A DNA stretch of 42,878 nt, from positions 1 to 42,878 of the forward strand of contig JAHJSQ010000002.1 of assembly GCA_018830325.1 (NCBI GenBank), in the 5' to 3' direction. Positions within the stretch are counted from its first letter, which is position 1. The number at the start of each line of letters is the position of its first letter. The stretch comes from Gammaproteobacteria bacterium (lineage in GTDB: Bacteria > Pseudomonadota > Gammaproteobacteria > Methylococcales > Methylomonadaceae). The notes beneath the pieces are model-generated. The model worked only from the letters and a program-made list of their open reading frames with translations. It was not told the DNA's origin and ran no database searches. The position numbers were made by a program, and so were the translations under genes. Below are positions 24,303 to 34,082 of this stretch, piece after piece.

Positions 24303-25028
24303 CTAAAGGCTGAAGTTCTCACCCAAATAAACCTTCCTTACTTCTTGATTACGGACTATAGCCTCCGCGTCACCTTCGGCAATCACTTTACCTTCGTTGA
24401 GAATATAAGCACGGTCGCAAATCCCTAGAGTTTCCCTGACATTATGTTCGGTTATGACAACACCAATCCCTCTATCCTTCAGATGAATTATAATCTGCTT
24501 GATATCCTCAACCGAAATCGGATCAACGCCGGCAAACGGCTCGTCCAGTAAGATAAATTTCGGCTCGCTGGCCAAAGCCCTAGCAATTTCGACGCGTCGA
24601 CGCTCGCCGCCCGATAAGCCGACGGCAATTTGATTACGTAGATGCTCGACATGAAACTCCGCCAGCAGCTCCTCGATCATCAATTCGACCTGCCCTTTGG
24701 TCAAGTCGGCGCGAATTTGCAGCACCGCACGCAAATTATCGGCAACGCTTAACTTTCTGAATACCGAAGGCTCCTGAGGCAAATAACCAAGACCCATTTG
24801 CGCACGAATATGCATCGGATAATACGTGATCGAAAGATCGTCCAACATTATTTCGCCGGCATCGGCTTTAATCAACCCGACCAGCATATAAAAGCTAGTG
24901 GTTTTACCGGCACCGTTAGGCCCGAGCAACCCTACAATTTCCCCGGTATTGACGTTCAACGAAACGCCGTTGACGACATTACGTTTATTGTAGTGTTTAA
25001 TCAATCCTTGAGCCGACAGTTTTGTCAT
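24303..25028 (-). CDS. lptB: LPS export ABC transporter ATPase LptB
   Basis: A 241-residue ATPase of the LptB2FG complex that extracts LPS from the inner membrane. Walker A is [10 protein letters not shown] (about 35-44), the signature [15 protein letters not shown] (about 139-153), Walker [14 protein letters not shown] (about 158-170), and the switch His is in [10 protein letters not shown]. Length is standard. It lies seven bases after lptA and shares the operon with lptC, kdsC and kdsD. Confidence 0.97.
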   Translation of the reverse strand: MTKLSAQGLIKHYNKRNVVNGVSLNVNTGEIVGLLGPNGAGKTTSFYMLVGLIKADAGEIMLDDLSITYYPMHIRAQMGLGYLPQEPSVFRKLSVADNLRAVLQIRADLTKGQVELMIEELLAEFHVEHLRNQIAVGLSGGERRRVEIARALASEPKFILLDEPFAGVDPISVEDIKQIIIHLKDRGIGVVITEHNVRETLGICDRAYILNEGKVIAEGDAEAIVRNQEVRKVYLGENFSL

Positions 25029-25035
25029 ATTTTTA

Positions 25036-25548
25036 TCATTTTTCCGATTTAGGTTTTAATATAACGCGAACCCGCTTGGCATCGGATTCCTGATCGCCCG
25101 CTTTGACAATTGAGTTTCGACTGTCGTAACGAATGATGTCGCTTGCATAGGTATTACCCTCTTGCCAAACCACTGCCTCCTTGATCAGTATTAATAAATT
25201 CTGCTTAGGATAATATTCGCCGGTCAACGCCTTACCGGTGATATCGCCGCCGTTATCGGGGGTTTGCTGAAAACGGGCCGGTTTTCCGGTCGCAACCAAC
25301 TTATCGACATCGCCGTCTTTAAAATATACAACCAATTTATCAGACCAAACCTTAAGACTACCCTGGGTCGAAACAACATTCCCTGTGTAAATACTAACCC
25401 CGGCATTATCGTCGTAGGTTGCTGCGTTCGAGTCGATATAAATCGGCTGGTCGGCATCGCTTTTCAACGCCAAACCGGACGAACTATAAGCGATTAAAAT
25501 CGAAAAAATGATCCCGTAACAGGTTTTTTTATGGTTATTTTGTCTCAT
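25036..25548 (-). CDS. lptA: LPS periplasmic bridge protein LptA
   Basis: A 170-residue periplasmic protein. The signal peptide is about residues 1-28 ([20 protein letters not shown]). The OstA/LptA beta-jellyroll follows, with [38 protein letters not shown]. It polymerises between LptC and LptD to carry LPS across the periplasm. The start overlaps lptC by 14 bases. Confidence 0.95.
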   Translation of the reverse strand: MRQNNHKKTCYGIIFSILIAYSSSGLALKSDADQPIYIDSNAATYDDNAGVSIYTGNVVSTQGSLKVWSDKLVVYFKDGDVDKLVATGKPARFQQTPDNGGDITGKALTGEYYPKQNLLILIKEAVVWQEGNTYASDIIRYDSRNSIVKAGDQESDAKRVRVILKPKSEK

Positions 25549-26104
25549 ATTTTCCTCTAACCTTGGAAAACAACTCTATCCGGATAGGCGTGCTGTAATA
25601 GAGTTTCATCCCTATACCTTCCGTCCTGTTCGGAGGACTAAGCAACTCAGCCCATTCATCGGTTTCCGCGTAATTAATCTCCGGCTGAACACGCACATTC
25701 GAACTATTGATTTTCATCGCCCTGGAACCGGGCCCAGCCTCTCTAGCAACAACAGCTTTTCCATTCATCAGAATAAGTTTCTTATCGCTCGAAACAATTC
25801 CGGTTTCCGACTGGATCACCCAAGGCGGGACGCCCGGGTTCATAATAGTCATAACCGGCTTCTGCAGGTGCGTGGTTCCGTCGTCATTATAGTGCGTCAA
25901 GGTATCGGCAACCAATTTGCTCTTGAGCCGACCTGTAACATCCATCTCCCATTTAGCATAGCCGGTACTAAAATAATCGACGGTATGAGGAGACTTCTCG
26001 AGCGCTATGACTTCTTCATCAACTGCCGTCAACTGTAACAACCACCAACTTACAATCGCCAGCAATACACCATAAATATAGAGTCGAAGATTGCTTTCCG
26101 GCAT
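25535..26104 (-). CDS. lptC: LPS export protein LptC
   Basis: A 189-residue bitopic protein. One N-terminal span (LRLYIYGVLLAIVSWWLLQL, about 6-25) is followed by a periplasmic LptC domain with PHTVDYFSTGYAKWEMDVTG and [17 protein letters not shown] at the end. LptC passes LPS from LptB2FG to LptA. The start lies two bases after the kdsC stop. Confidence 0.94.
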   Translation of the reverse strand: MPESNLRLYIYGVLLAIVSWWLLQLTAVDEEVIALEKSPHTVDYFSTGYAKWEMDVTGRLKSKLVADTLTHYNDDGTTHLQKPVMTIMNPGVPPWVIQSETGIVSSDKKLILMNGKAVVAREAGPGSRAMKINSSNVRVQPEINYAETDEWAELLSPPNRTEGIGMKLYYSTPIRIELFSKVRGKYETK

Positions 26105-26106
26105 AA

Positions 26107-26631
26107 CTAGTACAGGTACTCTTCAAGAACGGCAGCAAAAGTCCCCTGGGCCTGCATAATCAAATCGCACACCTCCCTGACCGCGCCTTGACCGCCCGGC
26201 AGCGTCGTACACCAATGAGCACGTTGCTTGACGGCAAAATTCGCGTCCTCGACCGCAATCGCCAAACCGACCCGCGACATGATCGGCAAATCCAGCAAGT
26301 CATCTCCAACATGCGCCGCTTCAGCCGGATCGATAGCCAATGCTTGAACAAGCTCCTCAAAGGCCGTGATTTTATTTTCATACCCTTGATAAACATGCGT
26401 TATCCCGAGATTTTTCATCCGCAAAGCCACCGAATTCGACTTTCGCCCGGAAATCACCGCCACTTCAACGCCGGTTTGACGCAGTAATTTTATTCCGTGA
26501 CCATCCCGGGCATGAAAACATTTATATTCAACGCCTTGATTATCGAAAAACAAGCGGCCATCAGTCAGTACGCCATCGACATCGAGAATCAATAATTTCA
26601 GCCGGGCGGCTTTGGCCAATATTTTTTGCAT
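26107..26631 (-). CDS. kdsC: KDO-8-phosphate phosphatase KdsC
   Basis: A 174-residue HAD phosphatase that makes KDO for LPS. The nucleophile motif is LDVDGVLTDG (about 15-24), then AVISGRKS (motif II) and HVGDDLLDLPIM (motif IV). There is no cap domain, as usual for this tetrameric type. I start it at ATG 26631 because AGGAG lies seven bases upstream. The ATG 11 codons earlier has no ribosome-binding site and overlaps kdsD. Confidence 0.95.
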   Translation of the reverse strand: MQKILAKAARLKLLILDVDGVLTDGRLFFDNQGVEYKCFHARDGHGIKLLRQTGVEVAVISGRKSNSVALRMKNLGITHVYQGYENKITAFEELVQALAIDPAEAAHVGDDLLDLPIMSRVGLAIAVEDANFAVKQRAHWCTTLPGGQGAVREVCDLIMQAQGTFAAVLEEYLY

Positions 26632-26647
26632 TTCTCGGCTCCTGGTA

Positions 26648-27625
26648 TTAAACAATTCCGGCATGAATCAAGTCATGCATACTTAATGCACCGACCGGCT
26701 TGTGAGACTCATCATTAACGATCAAGGCATTGATTTTTTTTTGCTGCATAATCTGCATCGCTTCGGCAGCTAGAATATCGGCGTCGATCGCGGTAAAGTT
26801 TCGAGTCATCGCTTCACCGATACGTGTTCCGTGCACATCGTGACTTTTTTCCAAGAATCGTCTCAAATCGCCATCGGTAAAAATGCCGGCACTCTTGCCG
26901 AAGCGATCGACAATCACGGTCATGCCCATTTTTTTCTCGGTCATTTCCAACAAGGCCTCTGTAATCAAAGCCGTTTCCGGAACAATCGGAATTTCATCGC
27001 CGGTATGCATGATATCGCTGACCATCAACAACAAACGCCGCCCTAAACTTCCCCCTGGATGCGATAACGCAAAATCATCTCGGGTAAATCCTCTTGCCTC
27101 CAGCAATGAAACCGCGAGAGCATCGCCCATCACCAACGCTGCGGTCGTACTGGAAGTCGGCGCCAACCCTAAAGGACAGGCCTCTTGACGAACGCTAACA
27201 TCGATATGCGCCGTGGCGAATTTCGCCAATGTAGATTCGCGATTGCCGGTCATCGCTATCAACGGCACGCCGATGCGTTTGATGATCGGTAAAATGGTAA
27301 TGACTTCGCCGGTTTCGCCCGAGTTAGAGAGGGCTAAGACTACATCCTGAGCTGTTATCATGCCTAGGTCGCCATGACTGGCCTCACCAGGATGCACAAA
27401 AAAAGCCGGCGTCCCGGTACTCGCTAAAGTAGCGGCAATTTTACCCGCAATATGACCGGATTTGCCCATTCCGGTCACAACAACTCGCCCTTTACAATTA
27501 AACATTAAACGACAAGCCAAAATAAAATCGTCATCGATCCGTTCCGCCAAAGCAGTAACAGCATCGCCCTCGACCTGAATAACCGCCAAGGCCAGTTTTC
27601 GCAATTCGGGTTCGTGAATCATCAT
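26648..27625 (-). CDS. kdsD: D-arabinose 5-phosphate isomerase KdsD
   Basis: A 325-residue protein that converts ribulose 5-phosphate to arabinose 5-phosphate, the first step of KDO synthesis. The SIS domain (about 35-185) has VVVTGMGKSGHIAGKIAATLASTGTPAFFVHPGEASHGDLG. Two CBS domains follow (about 205-325), with MHTGDEIPIVPET and a final PVGALSMHDLIHAGIV. The start may be ATG 27625 or 27622. First of the kdsD-kdsC-lptCAB operon, 27 bases after the exchanger gene. Confidence 0.96.
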   Translation of the reverse strand: MMIHEPELRKLALAVIQVEGDAVTALAERIDDDFILACRLMFNCKGRVVVTGMGKSGHIAGKIAATLASTGTPAFFVHPGEASHGDLGMITAQDVVLALSNSGETGEVITILPIIKRIGVPLIAMTGNRESTLAKFATAHIDVSVRQEACPLGLAPTSSTTAALVMGDALAVSLLEARGFTRDDFALSHPGGSLGRRLLLMVSDIMHTGDEIPIVPETALITEALLEMTEKKMGMTVIVDRFGKSAGIFTDGDLRRFLEKSHDVHGTRIGEAMTRNFTAIDADILAAEAMQIMQQKKINALIVNDESHKPVGALSMHDLIHAGIV

Positions 27626-27652
27626 ATTATGCGCTCTAACCTGTTATGCACT

Positions 27653-28618
27653 CTAACCTGCGATTGTACTTTTAAATACTAGCCATTGATAAGCGCCGTA
27701 GCTTGATAACAAAAACACTCCCTCCCATCGATTGATTCTCCTCGATTTGAAAAAACCGAATACGAATACAAAAAACGCCAATGTCAATGCCAACATCATC
27801 GGAAAATCCCGAGACAAAACACTTTCATTTACCGGTCCTGGGGCAATCAATCCCGGCAACGAATAGACAGCTAGCAAATTATACATATTCGAACCGATCA
27901 CATTGCCGACCGCCAAATCGGTCTGCCGCTTTAATACGCTCGCCGCCGATGCCGCTAACTCCGGCAAACTCGTTCCCATAGCGACTAGCGTCAAGCCGAT
28001 AACCAAATCGCTGACACCTAATGCATTCGCAATATTGACCGAAGCCCACACCAGGAGTCTCGAACTGATTAACAGCCCCAACAAACCGATAATCGTAATA
28101 AACCAGGCTAACCGCATAGAACACATCGGTAATGGCATTGCCAATGTATCGTTAAAATCGCCGTTTTTTGATTGATCAAGGCCATTTCGAACCAACCAAG
28201 CAATAAAACATACCAGTCCGACCATTAAAATAATGCCGTCGCTCCGCGACAACCCGTCAAAAGCAAGACCGAAGCACAATAAACTTGTTATTAATAAGAG
28301 CTGCAACTCCCGACGTAACAGTTTTGTCCGAAAAGTCAACGGCATGATTAGTGCGCAACAACCTAATATTAGCCCGATATTCGCGATATTCGACCCCAAT
28401 GCGTTGCCGACGGCAAGGCCCGCATTACCTTGCCATGATGCTAAACCTGAAACCAACACCTCGGGAATCGAAGTCCCAAAACCGACGACAGTCAAACCGA
28501 TTAACAAGGCCGAAACGCCCCAATTTTGTGCAATCGCTGCCGCACCATCGACAAATGTATCCGCCGAATACACCATTAACGCCAAACTTGCAATCAAAAC
28601 GATAGAATCGCACCACAT
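27653..28618 (-). CDS. yrbG: Calcium/sodium antiporter of the YrbG family
   Basis: A 321-residue protein with ten predicted spans in two inverted halves. The alpha repeats are GFGTSIPEVLVSGLASWQGNAGLAVGNALGSNIANI (about 47-82) and AMGTSLPELAASAASVL...GNVIGSNMYNLL (about 212-247). Acidic residues in both (SIPE, SLPE) are those that bind the cation in the CaCA superfamily. YrbG usually sits upstream of kdsD and divergent from mlaF, as here. The ion used is not certain. Confidence 0.92.
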   Translation of the reverse strand: MWCDSIVLIASLALMVYSADTFVDGAAAIAQNWGVSALLIGLTVVGFGTSIPEVLVSGLASWQGNAGLAVGNALGSNIANIGLILGCCALIMPLTFRTKLLRRELQLLLITSLLCFGLAFDGLSRSDGIILMVGLVCFIAWLVRNGLDQSKNGDFNDTLAMPLPMCSMRLAWFITIIGLLGLLISSRLLVWASVNIANALGVSDLVIGLTLVAMGTSLPELAASAASVLKRQTDLAVGNVIGSNMYNLLAVYSLPGLIAPGPVNESVLSRDFPMMLALTLAFFVFVFGFFKSRRINRWEGVFLLSSYGAYQWLVFKSTIAG

Positions 28619-28866
28619 AAGATATTAAAGAGGGCAAAATTGGCGCATTATGACACGATTAAGACGCCGATGTCCCTAGCACGCTCAACTCTGTAAGGAT
28701 AAAACCTAAAATATTTGCCTATCTATAAGGCAGTTCATCGTTTATTAAGTAAGCGGTAAACAGTAAGCCGGCAGCAGAGAATCGTTTACAGAGGCATCTC
28801 GACCGAATAACCTCCCGAGATGTGAGTATGCAGTCCCACAGTCATTCTCGTTCCCATGCTCTGCGT

Positions 28867-29046
28867 CACTGCCATTAAGTTAAGCCTTCTTCCCCCTTTG
28901 AAAAAGGGGGATTGAGGGGGATTTATTAGAAAAATCTCCCCCAGCCCCTCGGCAATTGCTCCTGCATTGCCCTACCTCCTGCATCCTTGCAGTCGTCTTT
29001 TTCAAAGAGGGGAGTAAAACTCCAGGATCTTAACTTAATGGCAGTG
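28867..29046. mobile_element. Y: 180-bp MITE with 18-bp terminal repeats inserted in a REP
   Basis: Perfect 18-bp inverted repeats CACTGCCATTAAGTTAAG lie at 28867-28884 and 29029-29046. A perfect 11-bp target duplication, ATGCTCTGCGT, lies at 28856-28866 and 29047-29057. Removing the element restores TTCCC + 11 bases + GAGAA, a family-A REP with one mismatch in the arm. The interior has CCCCCTTTGAAAAAGGGGG and a second GGGGGATTT...AAATCTCCCCC inverted pair. It encodes nothing. Confidence 0.92.
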
Positions 29047-29114
29047 ATGCTCTGCGTGAGAATGCCTGAGTACCGCTCCAGCGGGACGAGACGCTAGAGC
29101 GTCTCAGACTGCGT

Positions 29115-29136
29115 TCCCACGCTGGAGCGTGGGAAC
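29115..29136. repeat. Family-A REP upstream of mlaF
   Basis: TTCCCACGCT/AGCGTGGGAA with a GG loop, preceded by TGCG and followed by CGATAGG. Confidence 0.85.
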
Positions 29137-29180
29137 GATAGGGGGTGTGAATAATTACCCCGAGATCGCACTTTCCGCTC

Positions 29181-29260
29181 CATTCCCTATTCCCTATTCC
29201 CTATTCCCTATTCACTGTTCACTATTTACTATTCACTGTTTACTGCTTACCACTCACCAC
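29181..29260. repeat. Heptanucleotide tandem repeat (ATTCCCT)
   Basis: Five near-perfect copies of ATTCCCT, then decaying copies (ATTCACTG, TTCACTA, TTTACTA, TTCACTG, TTTACTG, CTTACCA, CTCACCA, CTCACTA). It ends about 90 bases before the mlaF start. Confidence 0.85.
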
Positions 29261-29350
29261 TCACTAATAAATCCCTCAATCAGTTGACTTATACTTAGCT
29301 TGTCAGCCAAAATACTCGGTTTAGATTTTCCGACAGGGTTATCATCAGGC

Positions 29351-30292
29351 ATGGATAACAGCGATATCTCGGCCGACAGTTTAATATCCGTCCGTAACCT
29401 TTCATTTTCGCGCGGCAACAGAAAAATATTCGACGATATTTCTCTCGATATCGCGCGCGGCAAAATTACCGCGATCATGGGCCCTAGCGGCACGGGTAAA
29501 ACCACGCTGCTCAAGTTGATTGGCGGACAACTTATCCCGGAACAAGGCTCTATCGTTGTCGATGGACTTGACGTTCATCAATTGCGGCGCAAGGAATTAT
29601 TCCATTTACGCAAACGCATAGGCATGCTGTTTCAAAGCGGTGCATTATTAACCGATATCAATGTCTATGACAATGTCGCGTTTCCGCTTCGCGAACACAC
29701 GCACTTAACAGAGTCGATGATCCGGACCTTGGTATTAATGAAACTCCAGGCCGTCGGTCTGCGCGGCGCCCGAGACCTAATGCCGAACGAACTTTCCGGC
29801 GGCATGGCCAGACGCGTGGCGCTCGCCCGTGCAATCGCGCTGGATCCGATGATGATCCTCTACGACGAACCGTTTACCGGGCAAGATCCGATTTCGATGG
29901 GCGCACTCGTTCACTTAATCAAATCACTCAATACCACATTGGGATTAACCAGCATCATCGTCTCTCACGACGTTGCGGAAACGTCGGCAATCGCGGACTA
30001 TATCTATGTTATTTCCGACGGAAAAATCGCAGGACAAGGCACCCCAAAGGAAATCGAAGCATCGGAATCGGCATGGGTTCAGCAATTTATGAAAGGAGAC
30101 CCGGACGGTCCCGTGCATTTCCATTACCCCGCACCGAACTACATCGAAGACTTACTGGCTTCCTCACAATCGCCGTCTCGAATCGCTGTCAAACAAAAAG
30201 CCAAAAAAACAGACGAATCCTTGAACGCTAAGGGATTGAAAAAAACGCCTTCCCGTAAACGCGGACGTTCGCGCTATCGCCGCGAGGATTAA
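29351..30292 (+). CDS. mlaF: Phospholipid-transport ATPase MlaF
   Basis: A 313-residue ABC ATPase of the MlaFEDB complex, which moves phospholipids to keep the outer membrane asymmetric. Walker A is GPSGTGKTTLL (about 45-55), the signature LSGGMARRVALARAIA and Walker B MILYDEPFTGQDP (about 160-185). I use ATG 29351; a TTG 17 codons upstream extends into non-conserved sequence. The C-terminus is about 45 residues longer than in E. coli MlaF and very basic (KKTPSRKRGRSRYRRED). First gene of mlaF-mlaE-mlaD-mlaB-murA. Confidence 0.95.
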   Translation: MDNSDISADSLISVRNLSFSRGNRKIFDDISLDIARGKITAIMGPSGTGKTTLLKLIGGQLIPEQGSIVVDGLDVHQLRRKELFHLRKRIGMLFQSGALLTDINVYDNVAFPLREHTHLTESMIRTLVLMKLQAVGLRGARDLMPNELSGGMARRVALARAIALDPMMILYDEPFTGQDPISMGALVHLIKSLNTTLGLTSIIVSHDVAETSAIADYIYVISDGKIAGQGTPKEIEASESAWVQQFMKGDPDGPVHFHYPAPNYIEDLLASSQSPSRIAVKQKAKKTDESLNAKGLKKTPSRKRGRSRYRRED

Positions 30293-30293
30293 C

Positions 30294-31076
30294 ATGCTGC
30301 ATTTTTTACAAAAATTGGGCTCATCGACCCGCACCAATTTCGCCAAACTCGGTCGAGCTACTTACTTTCTCGGGCACACGTTGACCGGTATTGTGGATGT
30401 TGCACTAAGGCCCAGGCTGCTGCTTAACCAACTTCATTCAGTCGGCGTACTGACATTTTTGATCATAACGATATCCGGTCTGTTCGTCGGCATGGTCTTA
30501 GGACTTCAGGGTTACAATATACTGTCGGATTTCGGTTCGGAGGAAGCGCTTGGCATCATGGTAGCGGCATCACTGGTTAGAGAACTAGGCCCTGTGGTTA
30601 CCGCATTGTTGTTCGCCGGGCGTGCCGGTTCCGCCCTGACTGCCGAAATCGGCCTGATGAAAGCGACCGAACAGTTATCCGGCATGGAAATGATGGCGGT
30701 CGACCCGGTCAACCGCATTATTTCGCCACGCTTTTTCGCGGGCTTCCTGTCTATGCCCCTGTTGGCGGCATTATTCAGTATGGTCGGCATTCTTGGCGGA
30801 CACATGGTCGGCGTCGGACTGCTCGGCGTCGATGACGGCTCTTATTGGTCGCAAATGCAAGCGAACCTGGATTTTTATGACGATATCGTCAACGGCGTCA
30901 TTAAAAGCATAGTCTTCGGTTTTGCCGCCACCTGGATCGCATTATTCGAAGGTTACGATGCCGTACCGACCGCGGAAGGCGTTAGCCGCGCGACGACCCG
31001 CACCGTGGTCAATTCCGCATTCGCCATCCTCGGCCTGGACTTTATTTTAACCGCCATGATGTTTGGAGACATTTAG
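30294..31076 (+). CDS. mlaE: Phospholipid-transport permease MlaE
   Basis: A 260-residue permease of the MlaE/Ttg2B family. Conserved stretches include ISGLFVGMVLGLQGYNIL (about 55-72), RELGPVVTALLFAGRAGSALTAEIGLMKATEQLSGMEMM (about 98-136) and the ending FILTAMMFGDI. It is the membrane core of the complex. The start is one base after the mlaF stop. Confidence 0.95.
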   Translation: MLHFLQKLGSSTRTNFAKLGRATYFLGHTLTGIVDVALRPRLLLNQLHSVGVLTFLIITISGLFVGMVLGLQGYNILSDFGSEEALGIMVAASLVRELGPVVTALLFAGRAGSALTAEIGLMKATEQLSGMEMMAVDPVNRIISPRFFAGFLSMPLLAALFSMVGILGGHMVGVGLLGVDDGSYWSQMQANLDFYDDIVNGVIKSIVFGFAATWIALFEGYDAVPTAEGVSRATTRTVVNSAFAILGLDFILTAMMFGDI

Positions 31077-31077
31077 C

Positions 31078-31539
31078 ATGCAGCATACCCGCACCCAGGA
31101 TACATTGGTCGGACTGTTCGTCGCGGCCGGTATCGTCGCCCTATTTTTTCTGTCTTTGCAAGTCAGTAATATTCGATCCTTCATGCCTGCGGATACCTAT
31201 GTCATCACCGCACGTTTTAGCAATTCAGGCGGCCTTAAAGTAAAATCGCCGGTCTCGGTCGCGGGCGTAAGAATCGGTCGCGTTAGCAACATCTATATCG
31301 ATAAAGAGACTTACGAATCGGTCGTGGAAATGAGCATCGAATCGAAATACGATACCTTGCCGGAGGACTCCTCGGCTACGATCTACACTGCGGGACTTTT
31401 AGGTGAACAATACATCAACCTCGACCCAGGCGGCTCTTTCGATTATCTAAAAAACGGCGACCGAATCGAAATCACGCAATCCGCAATCGTACTGGAGGAA
31501 GTGATAGGCCGATTCTTGTTCCAAAAAGCGGAAGAATAA
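31078..31539 (+). CDS. mlaD: MCE-domain substrate-binding protein MlaD
   Basis: A 153-residue protein with one N-terminal membrane anchor (DTLVGLFVAAGIVALFFLSL, about 7-26). One MCE domain follows (about 38-118), including FSNSGGLKVKSPVSVAGVRIGRV and AGLLGEQYINLDPG. MlaD hexamers form the lipid channel over MlaE. I start it at ATG 31078, one base after the mlaE stop. Confidence 0.95.
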   Translation: MQHTRTQDTLVGLFVAAGIVALFFLSLQVSNIRSFMPADTYVITARFSNSGGLKVKSPVSVAGVRIGRVSNIYIDKETYESVVEMSIESKYDTLPEDSSATIYTAGLLGEQYINLDPGGSFDYLKNGDRIEITQSAIVLEEVIGRFLFQKAEE

Positions 31540-31542
31540 ACG

Positions 31543-31857
31543 GTGAGTGCGATTAATATCACCCAACAAAGCCCCGGCATATTTTCTGTTGCAGGCGATC
31601 TAACCTTAGTCAGCATCGATAAAAAAACCGTCGAATCGTTAGCATTTTTAAAGTCGGCACATTCGGTAAGCATCGATCTTGCGCAGGTAACAAACACTGA
31701 CAGTGGCGGCTTGGCATTATTGATCGAGTGGATTAAATTTGCCCGCGACAACCGGGTTGAACTTAAATTCAGAAACATCCCCAAACAACTTTTGACACTG
31801 GCAAAATTAAGCGGACTGGAAACAACCGAATACTTTGCCGCCGCCCTGCCCGAATAG
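31543..31857 (+). CDS. mlaB: STAS-domain subunit MlaB
   Basis: A 104-residue STAS-domain protein with the core SVSIDLAQVTNTDSGGLALLIEWIKFARDN (about 45-74), where the TDSGG motif faces MlaF in the known complex. GTG 31543 lies three bases after the mlaD stop. In E. coli mlaC stands between mlaD and mlaB; here nothing does. Confidence 0.88.
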   Translation: MSAINITQQSPGIFSVAGDLTLVSIDKKTVESLAFLKSAHSVSIDLAQVTNTDSGGLALLIEWIKFARDNRVELKFRNIPKQLLTLAKLSGLETTEYFAAALPE

Positions 31858-33156
<1,299 letters not shown>

Positions 33157-33451
33157 CGCTCATGAAGGCCAGGCAGTCGCCCCGTCAAATGAAAGTGCGA
33201 ACTGTGGTGGGTGCGGTCACTCGCCCGACAGGACGCCGTGAATACGTCCATGTAGGCTCGACGGCGGCGACTGATTGCCATGGATGGCATGAATGCAGAT
33301 TTTGCAGGAGCAAAAATCTGCCCTGCCGCCGACGCCTGTCGATCGAGCAACCGCACCCTCTTCGGAGCCCACATTTGCTCTGCCGAGCTTCGTTTATCGA
33401 AAAATTAGATAAAGAACCCAAATCCACGAACTTTCACAGTAAGGTTTCAAC
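33157..33451. other. Gap between murA and hisG with an N element
   Basis: Almost all of it is the N1 repeat (33209-33358) and its outer arms: ATGAAAGTGCGAAC (from 33189) and ACGAACTTTCACAGTAA (to about 33443). No gene is supported. Confidence 0.82.
33209..33358. mobile_element. N1: family-N element, long form
   Basis: 150 bp with GGGTGCGGT/ACCGCACCC ends. It contains GACAGGACGCCGTGAATACG then TCCATGTAGGCTCGACGGCGGC, a GCCATGGATGGC palindrome and an AGATTTTGCAGGAGCAAAAATCT hairpin. N2 (41686-41786) is the same without the central 50 bases. N3 (18169) and N4 (36786) are the other copies. Confidence 0.8.
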
Positions 33452-34078
33452 ATGTTAACAATCGCCGTATCGAAAGGCCGAATCTACGAAGAAGCACTGC
33501 CTTTACTGGAAGAGGCCGGCATCCGTCCGGTCGACGACCCGAAAATTAGCCGCAAATTGATTTTGCAAACCACCCGTGACGATGTGCAATTGGTGATCAT
33601 CCGAGCCACCGATGTCCCGACCTTCGTCGAATACGGCGCGGCCGACATGGGGATCGCCGGCAAAGACGTCCTGCTCGAACACGGAGCTGAAAGCCTTTAC
33701 GAGCCATTGGATTTGAATATTGCAACCTGCCGGCTGATGACTGCGGCCCATAAAGACGCGCCGAATATTACCCGCCGCGTGCGCGTTGCGACTAAGTATG
33801 TCAAAACGGCCAAGAAATATTTCGCCGAACTGGGCGTACAGGCAGACATCATCAAACTTTACGGCTCGATGGAACTTGCGCCGCTGGTCGGTCTCGCCGA
33901 CTGTATCGTCGACCTGGTCGATACCGGCAATACCCTAAAAGCCAACGGACTCGAGCCGCGCGACTTGATCATGAATATCAGTTCGAGACTGGTCGTCAAT
34001 AAAGCCGCAATGAAGATGAAACACCAAGCAATCCAATCCCTGCTCGATCAATTCGAAAAAACCCTGGCTAAGAGGTAA
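33452..34078 (+). CDS. hisG: ATP phosphoribosyltransferase HisG, short form
   Basis: A 208-residue enzyme for the first step of histidine synthesis. Conserved stretches are [16 protein letters not shown] at the start, [14 protein letters not shown] (about 57-70) and the PRPP loop [21 protein letters not shown] (about 149-169). It lacks the C-terminal regulatory domain of the long form; short HisG proteins need HisZ as partner, and hisZ is not in this window. hisD follows after four bases. Confidence 0.96.
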   Translation: MLTIAVSKGRIYEEALPLLEEAGIRPVDDPKISRKLILQTTRDDVQLVIIRATDVPTFVEYGAADMGIAGKDVLLEHGAESLYEPLDLNIATCRLMTAAHKDAPNITRRVRVATKYVKTAKKYFAELGVQADIIKLYGSMELAPLVGLADCIVDLVDTGNTLKANGLEPRDLIMNISSRLVVNKAAMKMKHQAIQSLLDQFEKTLAKR

Positions 34079-34082
34079 CTCC

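Larger units (their letters stand above)
28619..29350. other. Divergent intergenic region between yrbG and mlaF, repeat-rich
   Basis: It holds a REP in reverse orientation split by element Y (about 28849-29063), an inverted pair GAGACGCTAGAGCGTCTC (about 29087-29104), an intact REP (about 29115-29136), and a heptanucleotide repeat (29181-29260). Promoters for both divergent operons must lie here; I cannot place them confidently. Confidence 0.8.
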
